Below are positions 17,826 through 27,429 of a DNA stretch of 50,848 nt, piece by piece; within the stretch, counting starts at the first letter, position 1; each line of letters starts with the position of its first letter. The position numbers and the translations under genes were made by a program. The notes under the pieces are model-generated. The model did no database searches. It saw nothing but the letters and a program-made list of their open reading frames with translations, and was not told the origin of the DNA. Source of the stretch: Acidobacteriaceae bacterium. Lineage in GTDB: Bacteria > Acidobacteriota > Terriglobia > Terriglobales > Acidobacteriaceae. The DNA lies in the NCBI GenBank assembly GCA_027306695.1, contig DAHUZH010000009.1:1-50848 (forward strand), read 5' to 3'.

Positions 17826-17829
<4 letters not shown>
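16435..17829 (+). CDS. hydA: dihydropyrimidinase
   Basis: Opens the ring of dihydrouracil or dihydrothymine to the N-carbamoyl beta-amino acid. The 464-residue amidohydrolase has the binuclear-metal ligands His59 and His61 (GIDVHTHLDMP), the lysine expected to be carboxylated, Lys150 (GVASFKLFMAYP), His183 (MHAENG), the VHLSSEDAL segment with the next His, and the catalytic Asp in STDHCPF. ATG 16435 shares a base with the preA stop and has GGGGAAGA upstream; the in-frame extension to 16297 is inside preA. It overlaps the permease gene by 4 bp. Confidence 0.94.
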
Positions 17830-19294
<1,465 letters not shown>

Positions 19295-19298
<4 letters not shown>

Positions 19299-20761
19299 CC
19301 CCAGTAGAAACAGAAGTCAGCACAGTCGCTTCGTATATCGCAGGAGAGTGGGTCGCGCCGAAGAATGCCGCGTCCAATCCCGTCATCAACCCAGCCGATG
19401 GCAACGTGATTGCCACGCTGCCCTACGCAACTGCCGCCGATGTGGACCGCGCCGCACAGATCGCACACCAGGCGTTCCTCGAATGGCGGCAGGTGCCGGT
19501 GGTCGATCGCGTGCAGCCGCTGTACCGCTATAAAACACTGCTCGAAAAACATACGCGGGAGATTGCCGATATTCTGACGCGCGAAAACGGCAAGACCTCC
19601 GGCGACGCGATCATGGAAGTGAAACGCGCCATCCAGATGGTTGAAGTCGCCTGCGGAATGCCGTCGCTGATGATGGGCGATTCGCTGAATGAAGTGGCGA
19701 AAGGGATCGATTGCCACACCATTCGGCAGCCTCTTGGAGTGTGCGCGGGCATCACGCCATTCAATTTTCCCGCCATGGTGCCAATGTGGATGTTCCCCTT
19801 TGCCATTGCGGCGGGCAATACGTTCTTGTTGAAGCCGTCGGAGAAAGTTCCGATGACGCCGACGCGGACGGCGGAATTGCTGATCGAGGCTGGAATTCCA
19901 GAAGGTGTGTTTCAGTTGATCCACGGTAGCAGGGAAGTGGTGGAGGCATTGCTGCATCACCCGCTGATCAAGGCGATTTCGTTCGTCGGGTCTTCTCCGA
20001 TTGCCAAGCTGGTCTATCAGACTGGCACGGCGGAAGGAAAGCGTGTGCAGGCGTTGGGTGGCGCGAAGAACCATCTCGTCGTGATGCCCGACGCCGATCT
20101 GCCCAAGACGGTGGACGCCATTCTCAGCTCCGCATTTGGCGCGGCGGGAGAGCGTTGCCTGGCTGGAAGCGTGGTTGTTCCTGTGGGCGATGTGGCCGAG
20201 CCGCTGCTCCAGTTACTGGTGGAGAAAACGCAGGCGCTGCATGTTGGCGATGGATCGAAGTCCGGTGTGGACATGGGTCCGGTGATCAGCGCGGACCACA
20301 GGAAAAAAATCCTCGGATACATCGACAAGGGCGTGGAAGAAGGTGCGGTTCCATTGTGCGATGGGCGCAAGACGAACGGTGCAGACTCAAAGGGTTCGTA
20401 TGTTGGCCCCACCATCTTCGACAAAGTGAAGCCTGGAATGACGATTGCTCGCGAAGAAATTTTTGGGCCGGTGCTCTCTGTGATTCGGGCAAAGACTCTG
20501 GACGAGGCCATCGATCTGGTCAACTCGTCCGACTTCGGCAACACCACGACCATCTATACGCAGAGCGGCAAGGCTGCGCGCGAGTACCAGACCCGCGTGG
20601 AGGTCGGCATGGTGGGCGTGAACATGGCGGTTTCCGCACCGATGGCCTTCTTTCCCTTCGCCGGATGGAAGAACTCTTTCTTTGGCGATTTGCATGCCCA
20701 TGGCAAGGACGCGGTGTACTTTTACACAGAGCAGAAGGTACTGATGACGCGCTGGTTTTAA
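19295..20761 (+). CDS. mmsA: CoA-acylating (methyl)malonate-semialdehyde dehydrogenase
   Basis: Oxidatively decarboxylates malonate semialdehyde to acetyl-CoA, or methylmalonate semialdehyde to propionyl-CoA, with NAD and CoA. The 488-residue protein has the MmsA features: ITPFNFPAMVPMWMFP, the QALGGAKNHLVVMPDAD stretch and the catalytic Cys288 in GAAGERCLAGS. These distinguish it from hydrolytic ALDHs. ATG 19295 overlaps the permease stop (ATGA) with a GGAGAAG ribosome site. It completes the pathway downstream of the aminotransferase at 21805-23166, turning uracil and thymine carbon into central metabolites. Confidence 0.94.
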
Positions 20762-20826
20762 TGAAAGGCGTTTTCTCGTGGTAAATTGCTGATGCAAATG
20801 TAGTCGGCCAACTCGTTACAGGGCAA

Positions 20827-21789
20827 ATGGAAGAGGCGGAAATTTTGCGCAGCCAGAAAAACGTAAAACAGTCACAGCCCTCGCAAAAGACGAAGTCCAA
20901 CTCGATAAAACCGAGGAGCTATCCGGCAGGATTTCTGACCGTCGGCCAGACGGCGCGGGTGCTTGGGGTCAGCCCCTCCACGTTGCGCGTGTGGGAAAAC
21001 GTTGGACTGGTGACGCCTGCGCGAAGCCACGGGCGCTTTCGTCTATACACATCGGAAATGCTGGAATTGCTGAAGCGCATCAAGTATCTGCGGGATGTGA
21101 AGCAGATTGGAGTGCCCGGCATCAAGCAGATGCTGGACAACCATTCTCCAGAGGTGGAAGCCCCGCCCAGCAAAGGGGCAGCGCGGAGCAAGCGACAGAA
21201 AAGCGGCAAAAAAGCCCCAGAGAAACAACGCGACGGGCAGCAGCGCGCAGAAAAGCAGCATCTTGGAGAGCGCTTGCGAATCATGAGAAAGCGCTGCGGT
21301 ATGGGAATTGTGGAAGCGGCGGAACAGGCAGGGATTTCTGGCGGATTTCTCAGCGCGATCGAGCTTTCTCGCGCGAATGCATCGGTTGCGACCCTACAGC
21401 GCTTGGCTGCAACCTATGGCACAACTGTACTGGAATTCTTCGACCTGCCGCATCGGGCCAACCGATTGGTCCGTCCGCAGGACCGCCGGGTCCTGAAGAC
21501 GGAGAGCAATGTCGCCATGGAAGTTCTCTCCTTTGGAACACGGATGCTGCAATGCATGATGTTTCGCGTGCCGCCGAGTTCCGGCAGCGATGGCGCCTAC
21601 TCCCACTATGGCGAGGAGTTTATTTACATGCTGGAGGGCAGCATCGAGTTCTGGCTGGATGAGATGGAATGCCACATCCTAAAGGCTGGCGACAGCTTCT
21701 GGTTCGACAGCAATATGGGCCATCGCTGGTTCAATGCGTCCGAAGAAGAAGCTGTCCTGCTGTGGATCAATACTCCAATTACGTTCTGA
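20827..21789 (+). CDS. MerR-XRE-cupin transcriptional regulator
   Basis: A 320-residue protein with three recognisable domains. Residues 36-105 are a MerR-type winged helix (FLTVGQTARVLGVSPSTLRVWE, then SHGRFRLYTSEMLELLKRI). A Lys/Arg/Gln-rich linker (about 112-145) leads to an XRE/Cro HTH at 146-205 (LGERLRIMRKR, GISGGFLSAIELSRANAS). Residues 245-316 are a cupin (FRVPPSSGSDGAYSHYGEEFIYMLEGSIEF, GDSFWFDSNMGHRW) that could bind a small ligand. XRE-cupin regulators are common; a MerR domain on the same chain is unusual. It follows mmsA by 65 bp and is convergent with the aminotransferase gene, so it probably controls this pathway. Confidence 0.87.
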   Translation: MEEAEILRSQKNVKQSQPSQKTKSNSIKPRSYPAGFLTVGQTARVLGVSPSTLRVWENVGLVTPARSHGRFRLYTSEMLELLKRIKYLRDVKQIGVPGIKQMLDNHSPEVEAPPSKGAARSKRQKSGKKAPEKQRDGQQRAEKQHLGERLRIMRKRCGMGIVEAAEQAGISGGFLSAIELSRANASVATLQRLAATYGTTVLEFFDLPHRANRLVRPQDRRVLKTESNVAMEVLSFGTRMLQCMMFRVPPSSGSDGAYSHYGEEFIYMLEGSIEFWLDEMECHILKAGDSFWFDSNMGHRWFNASEEEAVLLWINTPITF

Positions 21790-21804
21790 CTCCCTCGATC
21801 TTTT

Positions 21805-23166
21805 TTATTCGGTGGCAGCGTCGCCGATTGCAAGAGCATGGTCGAGTGCATCGACAGCGAAATCGATTTGCTCTTCGTTAATGATGAGCGGTGGGGCGAT
21901 CACGAGATGGCTGATCCATGCCTGAATTGAAACGCCGCGCTGCATCATATCTGCGGCGATCTTATCGACGACAAGCGGCTTGCTTTCGATTTTCTCTCGC
22001 ATGGTGTTGAGCGGCTGCCTGGTCTGACGGTCTTTTACCAGATCGACGGCCCAGAACAGACCGAGACCGCGCACTTCGCCGACGGAAGGGTGCGTCGCTG
22101 CAAGGCGCTTGAGTTTTTCTCCCAGATAGACGCCAAGCTCGCGCGAACGCTGGACCAAATCCAGCCGCTGCATTTCATGGATGGCGGCAATGGCCGTGGC
22201 CAGCGTGAGCGGGTGCGCTTCATAGGTGTGGCCATGCGCGAAGAGATGGTCGTCGAAGTACGCGGCGATTTTGGCTGTGGTGGCGCAAAGGCCGAGCGGG
22301 AGGTAGGCCGACGTGATTCCTTTGGCTGTGACTAAAATGTCCGGCTTGACATTCCAGTGGTTCACAGCGAACCATTCGCCGGTGCGGCCCCAGCCCGACA
22401 TGACCTCGTCTGCGATCAGCAGGACGCCGTAGCGGTCGCAGATTTCGCGCAGGCGCGGCAGATACTCCGGCGGCGGGATGAGCACGCCATTGGTCCCAAC
22501 TACAGGTTCCACCAGCACCGCGGCCACATCGCTTTCGTTCTGAATCATGTGCTCGATATAGTTCGCACAGGCGATGTTGCAGCCGGGATAGGTATGCCCG
22601 ATGGGGCACTTGTAGCAGTTGACCTCCGGGGCAAAAATAGTCCCTTGGCCTTTTCCCGTAGGTTCAATCGGCCAGCGGCGAGGATCGCCGGTGGCGGCGA
22701 TCGATCCCATGGTCGACCCATGATACGAACGATAGCGCGAGATGATCTTACTGCGCCCGGTATACATGCGTGCAATCTTGAACGCTGCTTCGTTGGCTTC
22801 CGTCCCGGAAGGGGCAAAGAAGAATTTCACCAAACCGGCGGGCAGCACTTCCAGCAGCAGTTCGCTCAGTAAGGCGCGAGCATCGGTGGCGTAGGACGGA
22901 GCGATGTAGGCAAGTGACTGTGCCTGTTCGGCGATGGCGCGGATGACGGCCTGGTTCTTGTGGCCAAGGTTGACGCACATGAGCTGGGCGGACAAATCGA
23001 GATAACGCTTGCCGGAGGAGTCAATAAAGTAACAACCCTCGGAGTCCACTACATGCAGAGGGTTCCAGTTTTTCTGCATCCGCCATGTGCCATAGTTCAA
23101 CTTCTTGGTCAGCTCGACGACTTCTTTTGAAGAGAGAGTGGCAGGTGCGATCGACTGTCCGTTCAT
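21805..23166 (-). CDS. class III aminotransferase, probable beta-alanine/beta-aminoisobutyrate transaminase
   Basis: A 453-residue PLP enzyme of the omega-aminotransferase group. It shows SGTEANEAAFKIAR and SYHGSTMGSIAATGD (cofactor phosphate binding), LIADEVMSGWGRTG with Asp253, and the Schiff-base Lys282 in VTAKGITSAYLPLG. A cysteine-rich insert, NCYKCPIGHTYPGCNIAC, lies at about 183-200, as in several omega-aminotransferases. By context it should move the amino group of beta-alanine or beta-aminoisobutyrate to pyruvate or 2-oxoglutarate, feeding MmsA. It converges on the regulator gene with only 15 bp between, and its promoter faces deoC. Taurine or GABA use cannot be excluded. Confidence 0.86.
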   Translation of the reverse strand: MNGQSIAPATLSSKEVVELTKKLNYGTWRMQKNWNPLHVVDSEGCYFIDSSGKRYLDLSAQLMCVNLGHKNQAVIRAIAEQAQSLAYIAPSYATDARALLSELLLEVLPAGLVKFFFAPSGTEANEAAFKIARMYTGRSKIISRYRSYHGSTMGSIAATGDPRRWPIEPTGKGQGTIFAPEVNCYKCPIGHTYPGCNIACANYIEHMIQNESDVAAVLVEPVVGTNGVLIPPPEYLPRLREICDRYGVLLIADEVMSGWGRTGEWFAVNHWNVKPDILVTAKGITSAYLPLGLCATTAKIAAYFDDHLFAHGHTYEAHPLTLATAIAAIHEMQRLDLVQRSRELGVYLGEKLKRLAATHPSVGEVRGLGLFWAVDLVKDRQTRQPLNTMREKIESKPLVVDKIAADMMQRGVSIQAWISHLVIAPPLIINEEQIDFAVDALDHALAIGDAATE

Positions 23167-23746
23167 AAGACCTCCATGCGAAATGTAAGTATATAAAAAT
23201 TATTTCAATGCAGCCCGAATTCTTATGCGCGTCATTTCTCGCAGCAGAATTTCTATGACGGCTGGGGAGCACAGGAAATCGGAAACAGCGTCAGAATATA
23301 ACAAATGAAACACTCTGGTCATGTAAAGCTCTGCGCCTGCTGCTCGAACCAAGCGCGACGCAACGAAGCAGGCGAATATAGAGGTCAGGCTTCTGCCGCC
23401 CGGATGAGGGGGGTATTTTCGTGGTGGGCATTGCATTTCTTCGGACACATGTATGCCGGTTTGGGAAGAGGTTGTATCTGGATCGGATTTAGCGTACGGA
23501 CAGGTCTAAAAACCTCAGTTCAAGCCAGAGCAGACACTCTGTTTGAAGAAATGTATATTTCGCTAGTTAAGGTTGGATGCGATACTCGCGTTTGACGTGT
23601 GGAATGCTGTATTGGAACTGGGTGCTCGCAGGGAACTCGTCAAGAGCGATAAAATGGTGGCGCATGGGCCTGCCTGCGATGCTGGCACCTGTGGCCAGTG
23701 CGGTCGAGTAAGCACAGAAATAATCAGAAAAAAAGGGGACGTCTTT
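23167..23746. other. divergent intergenic region between aminotransferase and deoC, no gene seen
   Basis: This 580-bp gap contains the upstream regions of the minus-strand aminotransferase and the plus-strand deoC. The frame of deoC runs back to 23573, but that stretch lacks a ribosome site and has no DeoC-like sequence. The part near the aminotransferase is A+T-rich (TATATAAAAATTATTT at 23190-23205), a plausible promoter. AAAAGGGGAC before 23747 is the deoC ribosome site. No RNA gene or strong hairpin was noticed. Confidence 0.5.
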
Positions 23747-24781
23747 ATGACTCCTGAAACGATTCAAGAGCGCGGCTTCAAGCGACACCTTGGACAACAG
23801 GCCGAGCAGAATATCCGACAGGACGGCACGCAGCCCGCGCCGAATCGCGGGACGCCGCTGACCCTGGATTGGGTGGATGATATCCGCGCCAATACCAGCG
23901 CCATCGAGCGTCGCGCGCAAACGCTGGTCACACGGCGCACGGTGAAAAAAGAATGGCAGGCAGCATGGTTGTTGCGCGCCGTTGCCTGCACGGACCTGAC
24001 TACGCTTGCTGGGGACGACACTGCGGAACGTGTGCGCCGTCTGTGCGCCAAGGCGCGCCAGCCATTGAAGCCCAGCCTGGTGGAACATTTGAAGATTCAG
24101 GAACTCGGCCTGACCGTCGGCGCAGTGTGCGTATATCACGCATTCGCGGAGACAGCGGTGCGCGCACTGGAAGGGACGAAGATTCCCGTGGCTGCGGTTT
24201 CTACGGGATTCCCAGCGGGTCTTTCGCCCCTGGCCGAACGCGTTGCGGAGATCCACCGTTCCGTGGAAGCGGGTGCGCGGGAGATCGACGTGGTGATTAC
24301 GCGCGCGCATGTGCTGGGTGGCGAGTGGCAGGCGCTGTATGACGAGGTTGCCACGTTCAAAGACGCATGTGGTTCCGCGCACATGAAAGTAATTCTGGCG
24401 ACGGGCGACCTGATGACGCTGCGGAACGTGGGTCGCGCCAGCATGGTGGCGATGATGGCGGGTGCGGACTTCATCAAGACTTCGACCGGCAAAGAGACTG
24501 TCAATGCCACGCTGCCCGTCGGGTTGGTGATGACGCGCGCGATTCGCAGTTATACACAGCAGACCGGCATGGCCGTAGGATTTAAGGCGGCAGGCGGCGT
24601 GCGCACGGCCAAGCAGGCGATGGAGTGGCTGTTCCTGATGAAGGACGAGCTGGGGCGGCCATGGCTGGAGCCATCGTTGTTTCGTTTTGGTGCCAGCGGC
24701 ATGCTGACCGACATTGAGCGCCAGTTGGAGCACTACGTTACCGGGCGGTACTCCGCCAATTATCGTCAACCCCTCGCGTAA
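23747..24781 (+). CDS. deoC: deoxyribose-phosphate aldolase
   Basis: Splits 2-deoxyribose-5-phosphate into glyceraldehyde-3-phosphate and acetaldehyde. The 344-residue protein is a class I aldolase barrel: EIDVVITRAHVLGG carries the conserved Asp, ADFIKTSTGKET the Schiff-base Lys244, and VGFKAAGGVRTA the second catalytic Lys280. It is longer than the 220-260 residues of the E. coli or Thermotoga enzymes, with an N-terminal extension of about 70 residues, as in the group of longer DeoC proteins. ATG 23747 is taken because of the GGGGA ribosome site. The ALDH16-type gene follows after 15 bp and would take up the acetaldehyde. Confidence 0.93.
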   Translation: MTPETIQERGFKRHLGQQAEQNIRQDGTQPAPNRGTPLTLDWVDDIRANTSAIERRAQTLVTRRTVKKEWQAAWLLRAVACTDLTTLAGDDTAERVRRLCAKARQPLKPSLVEHLKIQELGLTVGAVCVYHAFAETAVRALEGTKIPVAAVSTGFPAGLSPLAERVAEIHRSVEAGAREIDVVITRAHVLGGEWQALYDEVATFKDACGSAHMKVILATGDLMTLRNVGRASMVAMMAGADFIKTSTGKETVNATLPVGLVMTRAIRSYTQQTGMAVGFKAAGGVRTAKQAMEWLFLMKDELGRPWLEPSLFRFGASGMLTDIERQLEHYVTGRYSANYRQPLA

Positions 24782-24796
24782 GACGGAGCAGCCAAA

Positions 24797-27199
24797 ATGA
24801 GCATTCTTGAAACCTACGAAACGATGGAATACGGGCCGGCCCTCGAAGACGCGAAAGAATCGTTGCGTTGGCTGGAACAGCACGGTCGCAAGTTCGGACA
24901 CTTCATCGGGGACGACTGGCGGCAGCCGGTAGCGGGCGGGTTTTTTGAGACGGCCGATCCTTCCACGGGCGAGGTGCTCGCCACTGTCGCGCAGGGCGAT
25001 GCAGCGGACGTCGATGCCGCCGTGCAGGCTGCTCGCCAGGCGCTTGGACCATGGCAGGCGCTGACACCGCATGCTCGCGCTGGTTTTCTGTACGCCATGG
25101 CGCGGCAGGTGCAGAAGCATTCCCGCCGGCTGGCCGTGCTGGAGACGATGGACAATGGCAAATCCATCCGCGAAAGCCGCGATATCGACATCCCATTGGT
25201 TGCGCGGCATTTTTATCACCATGCTGGTTGGGCGCAGTTGCTGGAACAGGAATTTCCCGGCTATTCCGCGTGCGGCGTGGTCGGGCAAATCATTCCGTGG
25301 AATTTTCCGCTGTTGATGCTGGCGTGGAAGATCGCTCCAGCACTGGCTGCGGGAAACACCGTGGTGTTGAAACCGGCGGAGTACACGCCGTTGACCGCGC
25401 TGGCCTTCGCCGAAATTTGCCAGGCGATTGGGCTGCCCGCAGGCGTGGTCAACATCGTTACAGGCGATGGCCGCACCGGAGAAGCACTGGTGGCGCATCC
25501 CGATGTGGACAAGATCGCATTTACCGGATCGACAGAGGTGGGGCGTGCCATTCGCAAGGCGACGGCCTCGACGGCAAAAAAACTTTCGCTGGAGTTGGGC
25601 GGTAAATCGCCGTTTATCGTCTTCGACGATGCCGACCTGGATAGCGCCGTCGAAGGAGTCGTCGATGGCATCTGGTTCAACCAGGGGCAGGTGTGTTGCG
25701 CGGGATCGCGTCTGCTGGTGCAGGAGCGTGTATACGAGACGATGATTGCAAAACTGCGCGCGCGGATGGAGACGCTGCGTGTAGGTGCTCCGCTGGACAA
25801 GGCCGTGGACATTGGCGCAATCGTCGCGCCGGTGCAACTGGAACGGATGCGGCGCATGGTGGACCAGGGCGTGCAGGACGGGGCCGTGTGCTGGCAGCCG
25901 ACATCGTCACTGCCAGAGCGCGGCCTGTATTTTCCGCCGACGCTGCTGACGAATGTGCATCCTTCTTCCATGGTGGTGCAGGAGGAAATCTTCGGGCCGG
26001 TACTGGTCACGATGAGCTTTCGCACTTTGAGTGAAGCGGTCGAACTGGCGAACAATACCGCCTATGGGCTGGCCGCCAGCGTGTGGAGCGAAAGCATCAA
26101 CGTTGCGCTGGATGTGGCTTCGCGTCTGAAGGCGGGCGTGGTCTGGGTAAATGGCACGAATTTCTTCGATGCTGCCTGCGGTTTTGGAGGCTATCGCGAA
26201 AGCGGCTTCGGACGCGAAGGCGGACGCGAAGGAATGTACGAATATCTGGCGCCGAAGTGGTTTGAGAAAGCACCGATGCTTGCTTCTGTAACTGATGCAG
26301 TTACAGAAGAGTCGCACATGGAAGAAGCGGAAAGCAGTGTCGCATCTTTTGCTGACATGGGCTTGGACCGCACCGTCAAGCAATATATCGGCGGCAAACA
26401 GGCGCGACCCGATTCCGGTTACAGCTTCCCAGTTTACGCAGCCGATGGATCGCCGATCGGCGAAGCTCCGCTGGGAAACAGGAAAGACATCCGCAATGCG
26501 GTGGAAGCGGCCAGCAACGCCCAGGGCTGGGCGAAAGCCACTGCGCATAATCGCGCGCAGGTGCTCTTCTACATGGGCGAGAACCTGTCGCAACGCCGCA
26601 AAGAGATTTCCCATGCGCTTGCCCGCGTAGTGGGCCACGAACAAGCGGAGAAAGAAACGTCTGTCGCAGTCGAGAGGATTTTCTCCTACGCGGCGTGGGC
26701 GGACAAGTTTGAAGGTTCGGTGCACACGCCGCCGATGCGCAATGTGACGCTGGCCATGCAGGAACCGATTGGCGTCTTTGGCGTTGTATGCCCGCCGGAA
26801 GCGCCGCTGCTGGCGCTGCTGTCTCTGGTGCTGCCAGCGATTGCCATGGGCAATACCGTGGTCACAGTTCCATCGGAGAAATATCCGCTGGTGATCGGCG
26901 ACCTCTACCAGCTTTTCGACACCAGTGATCTTCCGGGAGGCGTCGTCAATCTGGTTGCGGGCCGGTCGGCAGAGCTGAGTAAAGTTTTAGCTGAACACGA
27001 TAACGTGGATGCCGTGTGGTACTTCGGCGATGCAGAGGGATCGGCGCGGGTGAAGGCCGCCTCGATTGGAAATCTGAAGCAGACATGGACCAATGAGGGA
27101 CGCGCCTTCGATTGGTTCGATCCGCACCAGGCGGAGGGCCGGATGTTTCTGTGCCATGCCACGCAGGTGAAAAATATCTGGGTCCCTTACGGCGAATAG
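24797..27199 (+). CDS. ALDH16-type double-domain aldehyde dehydrogenase
   Basis: An 800-residue protein made of two ALDH modules. The first (about 30-490) is complete: IIPWNFPLLMLAWKIAPALA, FTGSTEVG, the general-base Glu in LELGGKSP, catalytic Cys300 in NQGQVCCAGSR and EEIFGPVL. After a short acidic linker (about 495-515) a second module (about 525-800) retains the cofactor-domain parts (GVVCPPEAPLLALLS, AMGNTVVTVPSEKYP) but ends before any catalytic-Cys loop. That length and organisation match ALDH16, where the second module is non-catalytic. Directly after deoC, the likely substrate is acetaldehyde. A perfect palindrome lies in the linker DNA. Confidence 0.9.
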   Translation: MSILETYETMEYGPALEDAKESLRWLEQHGRKFGHFIGDDWRQPVAGGFFETADPSTGEVLATVAQGDAADVDAAVQAARQALGPWQALTPHARAGFLYAMARQVQKHSRRLAVLETMDNGKSIRESRDIDIPLVARHFYHHAGWAQLLEQEFPGYSACGVVGQIIPWNFPLLMLAWKIAPALAAGNTVVLKPAEYTPLTALAFAEICQAIGLPAGVVNIVTGDGRTGEALVAHPDVDKIAFTGSTEVGRAIRKATASTAKKLSLELGGKSPFIVFDDADLDSAVEGVVDGIWFNQGQVCCAGSRLLVQERVYETMIAKLRARMETLRVGAPLDKAVDIGAIVAPVQLERMRRMVDQGVQDGAVCWQPTSSLPERGLYFPPTLLTNVHPSSMVVQEEIFGPVLVTMSFRTLSEAVELANNTAYGLAASVWSESINVALDVASRLKAGVVWVNGTNFFDAACGFGGYRESGFGREGGREGMYEYLAPKWFEKAPMLASVTDAVTEESHMEEAESSVASFADMGLDRTVKQYIGGKQARPDSGYSFPVYAADGSPIGEAPLGNRKDIRNAVEAASNAQGWAKATAHNRAQVLFYMGENLSQRRKEISHALARVVGHEQAEKETSVAVERIFSYAAWADKFEGSVHTPPMRNVTLAMQEPIGVFGVVCPPEAPLLALLSLVLPAIAMGNTVVTVPSEKYPLVIGDLYQLFDTSDLPGGVVNLVAGRSAELSKVLAEHDNVDAVWYFGDAEGSARVKAASIGNLKQTWTNEGRAFDWFDPHQAEGRMFLCHATQVKNIWVPYGE
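26283..26309. repeat. perfect 27-bp palindrome inside the ALDH16 linker
   Basis: CTTCTGTAACTG (26283-26294) and CAGTTACAGAAG (26298-26309) are exact inverted copies around the triplet ATG. The site falls exactly in the linker between the two ALDH modules, encoding about residues 496-505 (ASVTDAVTEE), and is less G+C-rich than its surroundings. Confidence 0.85.
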
Positions 27200-27246
27200 G
27201 GTGCTTCTATAACCACTTCAAGATTGCTGCATCCGCAAAGCTATTT

Positions 27247-27386
27247 ATCATTTCGAGCGAGTTCGCCGCGGGTCGCTGCGGCGACAGTCGAGAAACCTGT
27301 GGTTTGTCTACCAATTCAGCAAGTGAACCGCAGGTCCCTCGACTTCGCAGATGCAGTTCCACTGCTTCTGCTCCGCTCGGGATGAC
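27247..27386. repeat. nested palindromic intergenic element between convergent genes (copy 2)
   Basis: Fills the 230-bp gap between the convergent ALDH16 and nupC genes. The outer arms are ATCATTTCGAGCG (27247-27259) and CGCTCGGGATGAC (27374-27386), 10 of 13 matching; the inner arms are at 27287-27304 and 27326-27343, 15 of 18 matching (GTCGAG..ACCTG.GGTT). The outer termini match the element at 6258-6375 while the inner stem differs, so the two are family members and not recent copies. Confidence 0.68.
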
Positions 27387-27429
27387 AATACTGTGGGTGC
27401 AGCCATCATAAATCCGCTTTAATTTTCCG

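Noticed and set aside
23573-23746. N-terminal extension of DeoC
   Set aside because: The frame is open, but the added residues do not resemble DeoC and the good ribosome site (GGGGA) is before ATG 23747.
23567-25837. 756-codon minus-strand open frame, the longest antisense frame in the window
   Set aside because: It is antisense to deoC and the ALDH16-type gene, both with intact catalytic motifs; the translation shows no domain or hydrophobic pattern.
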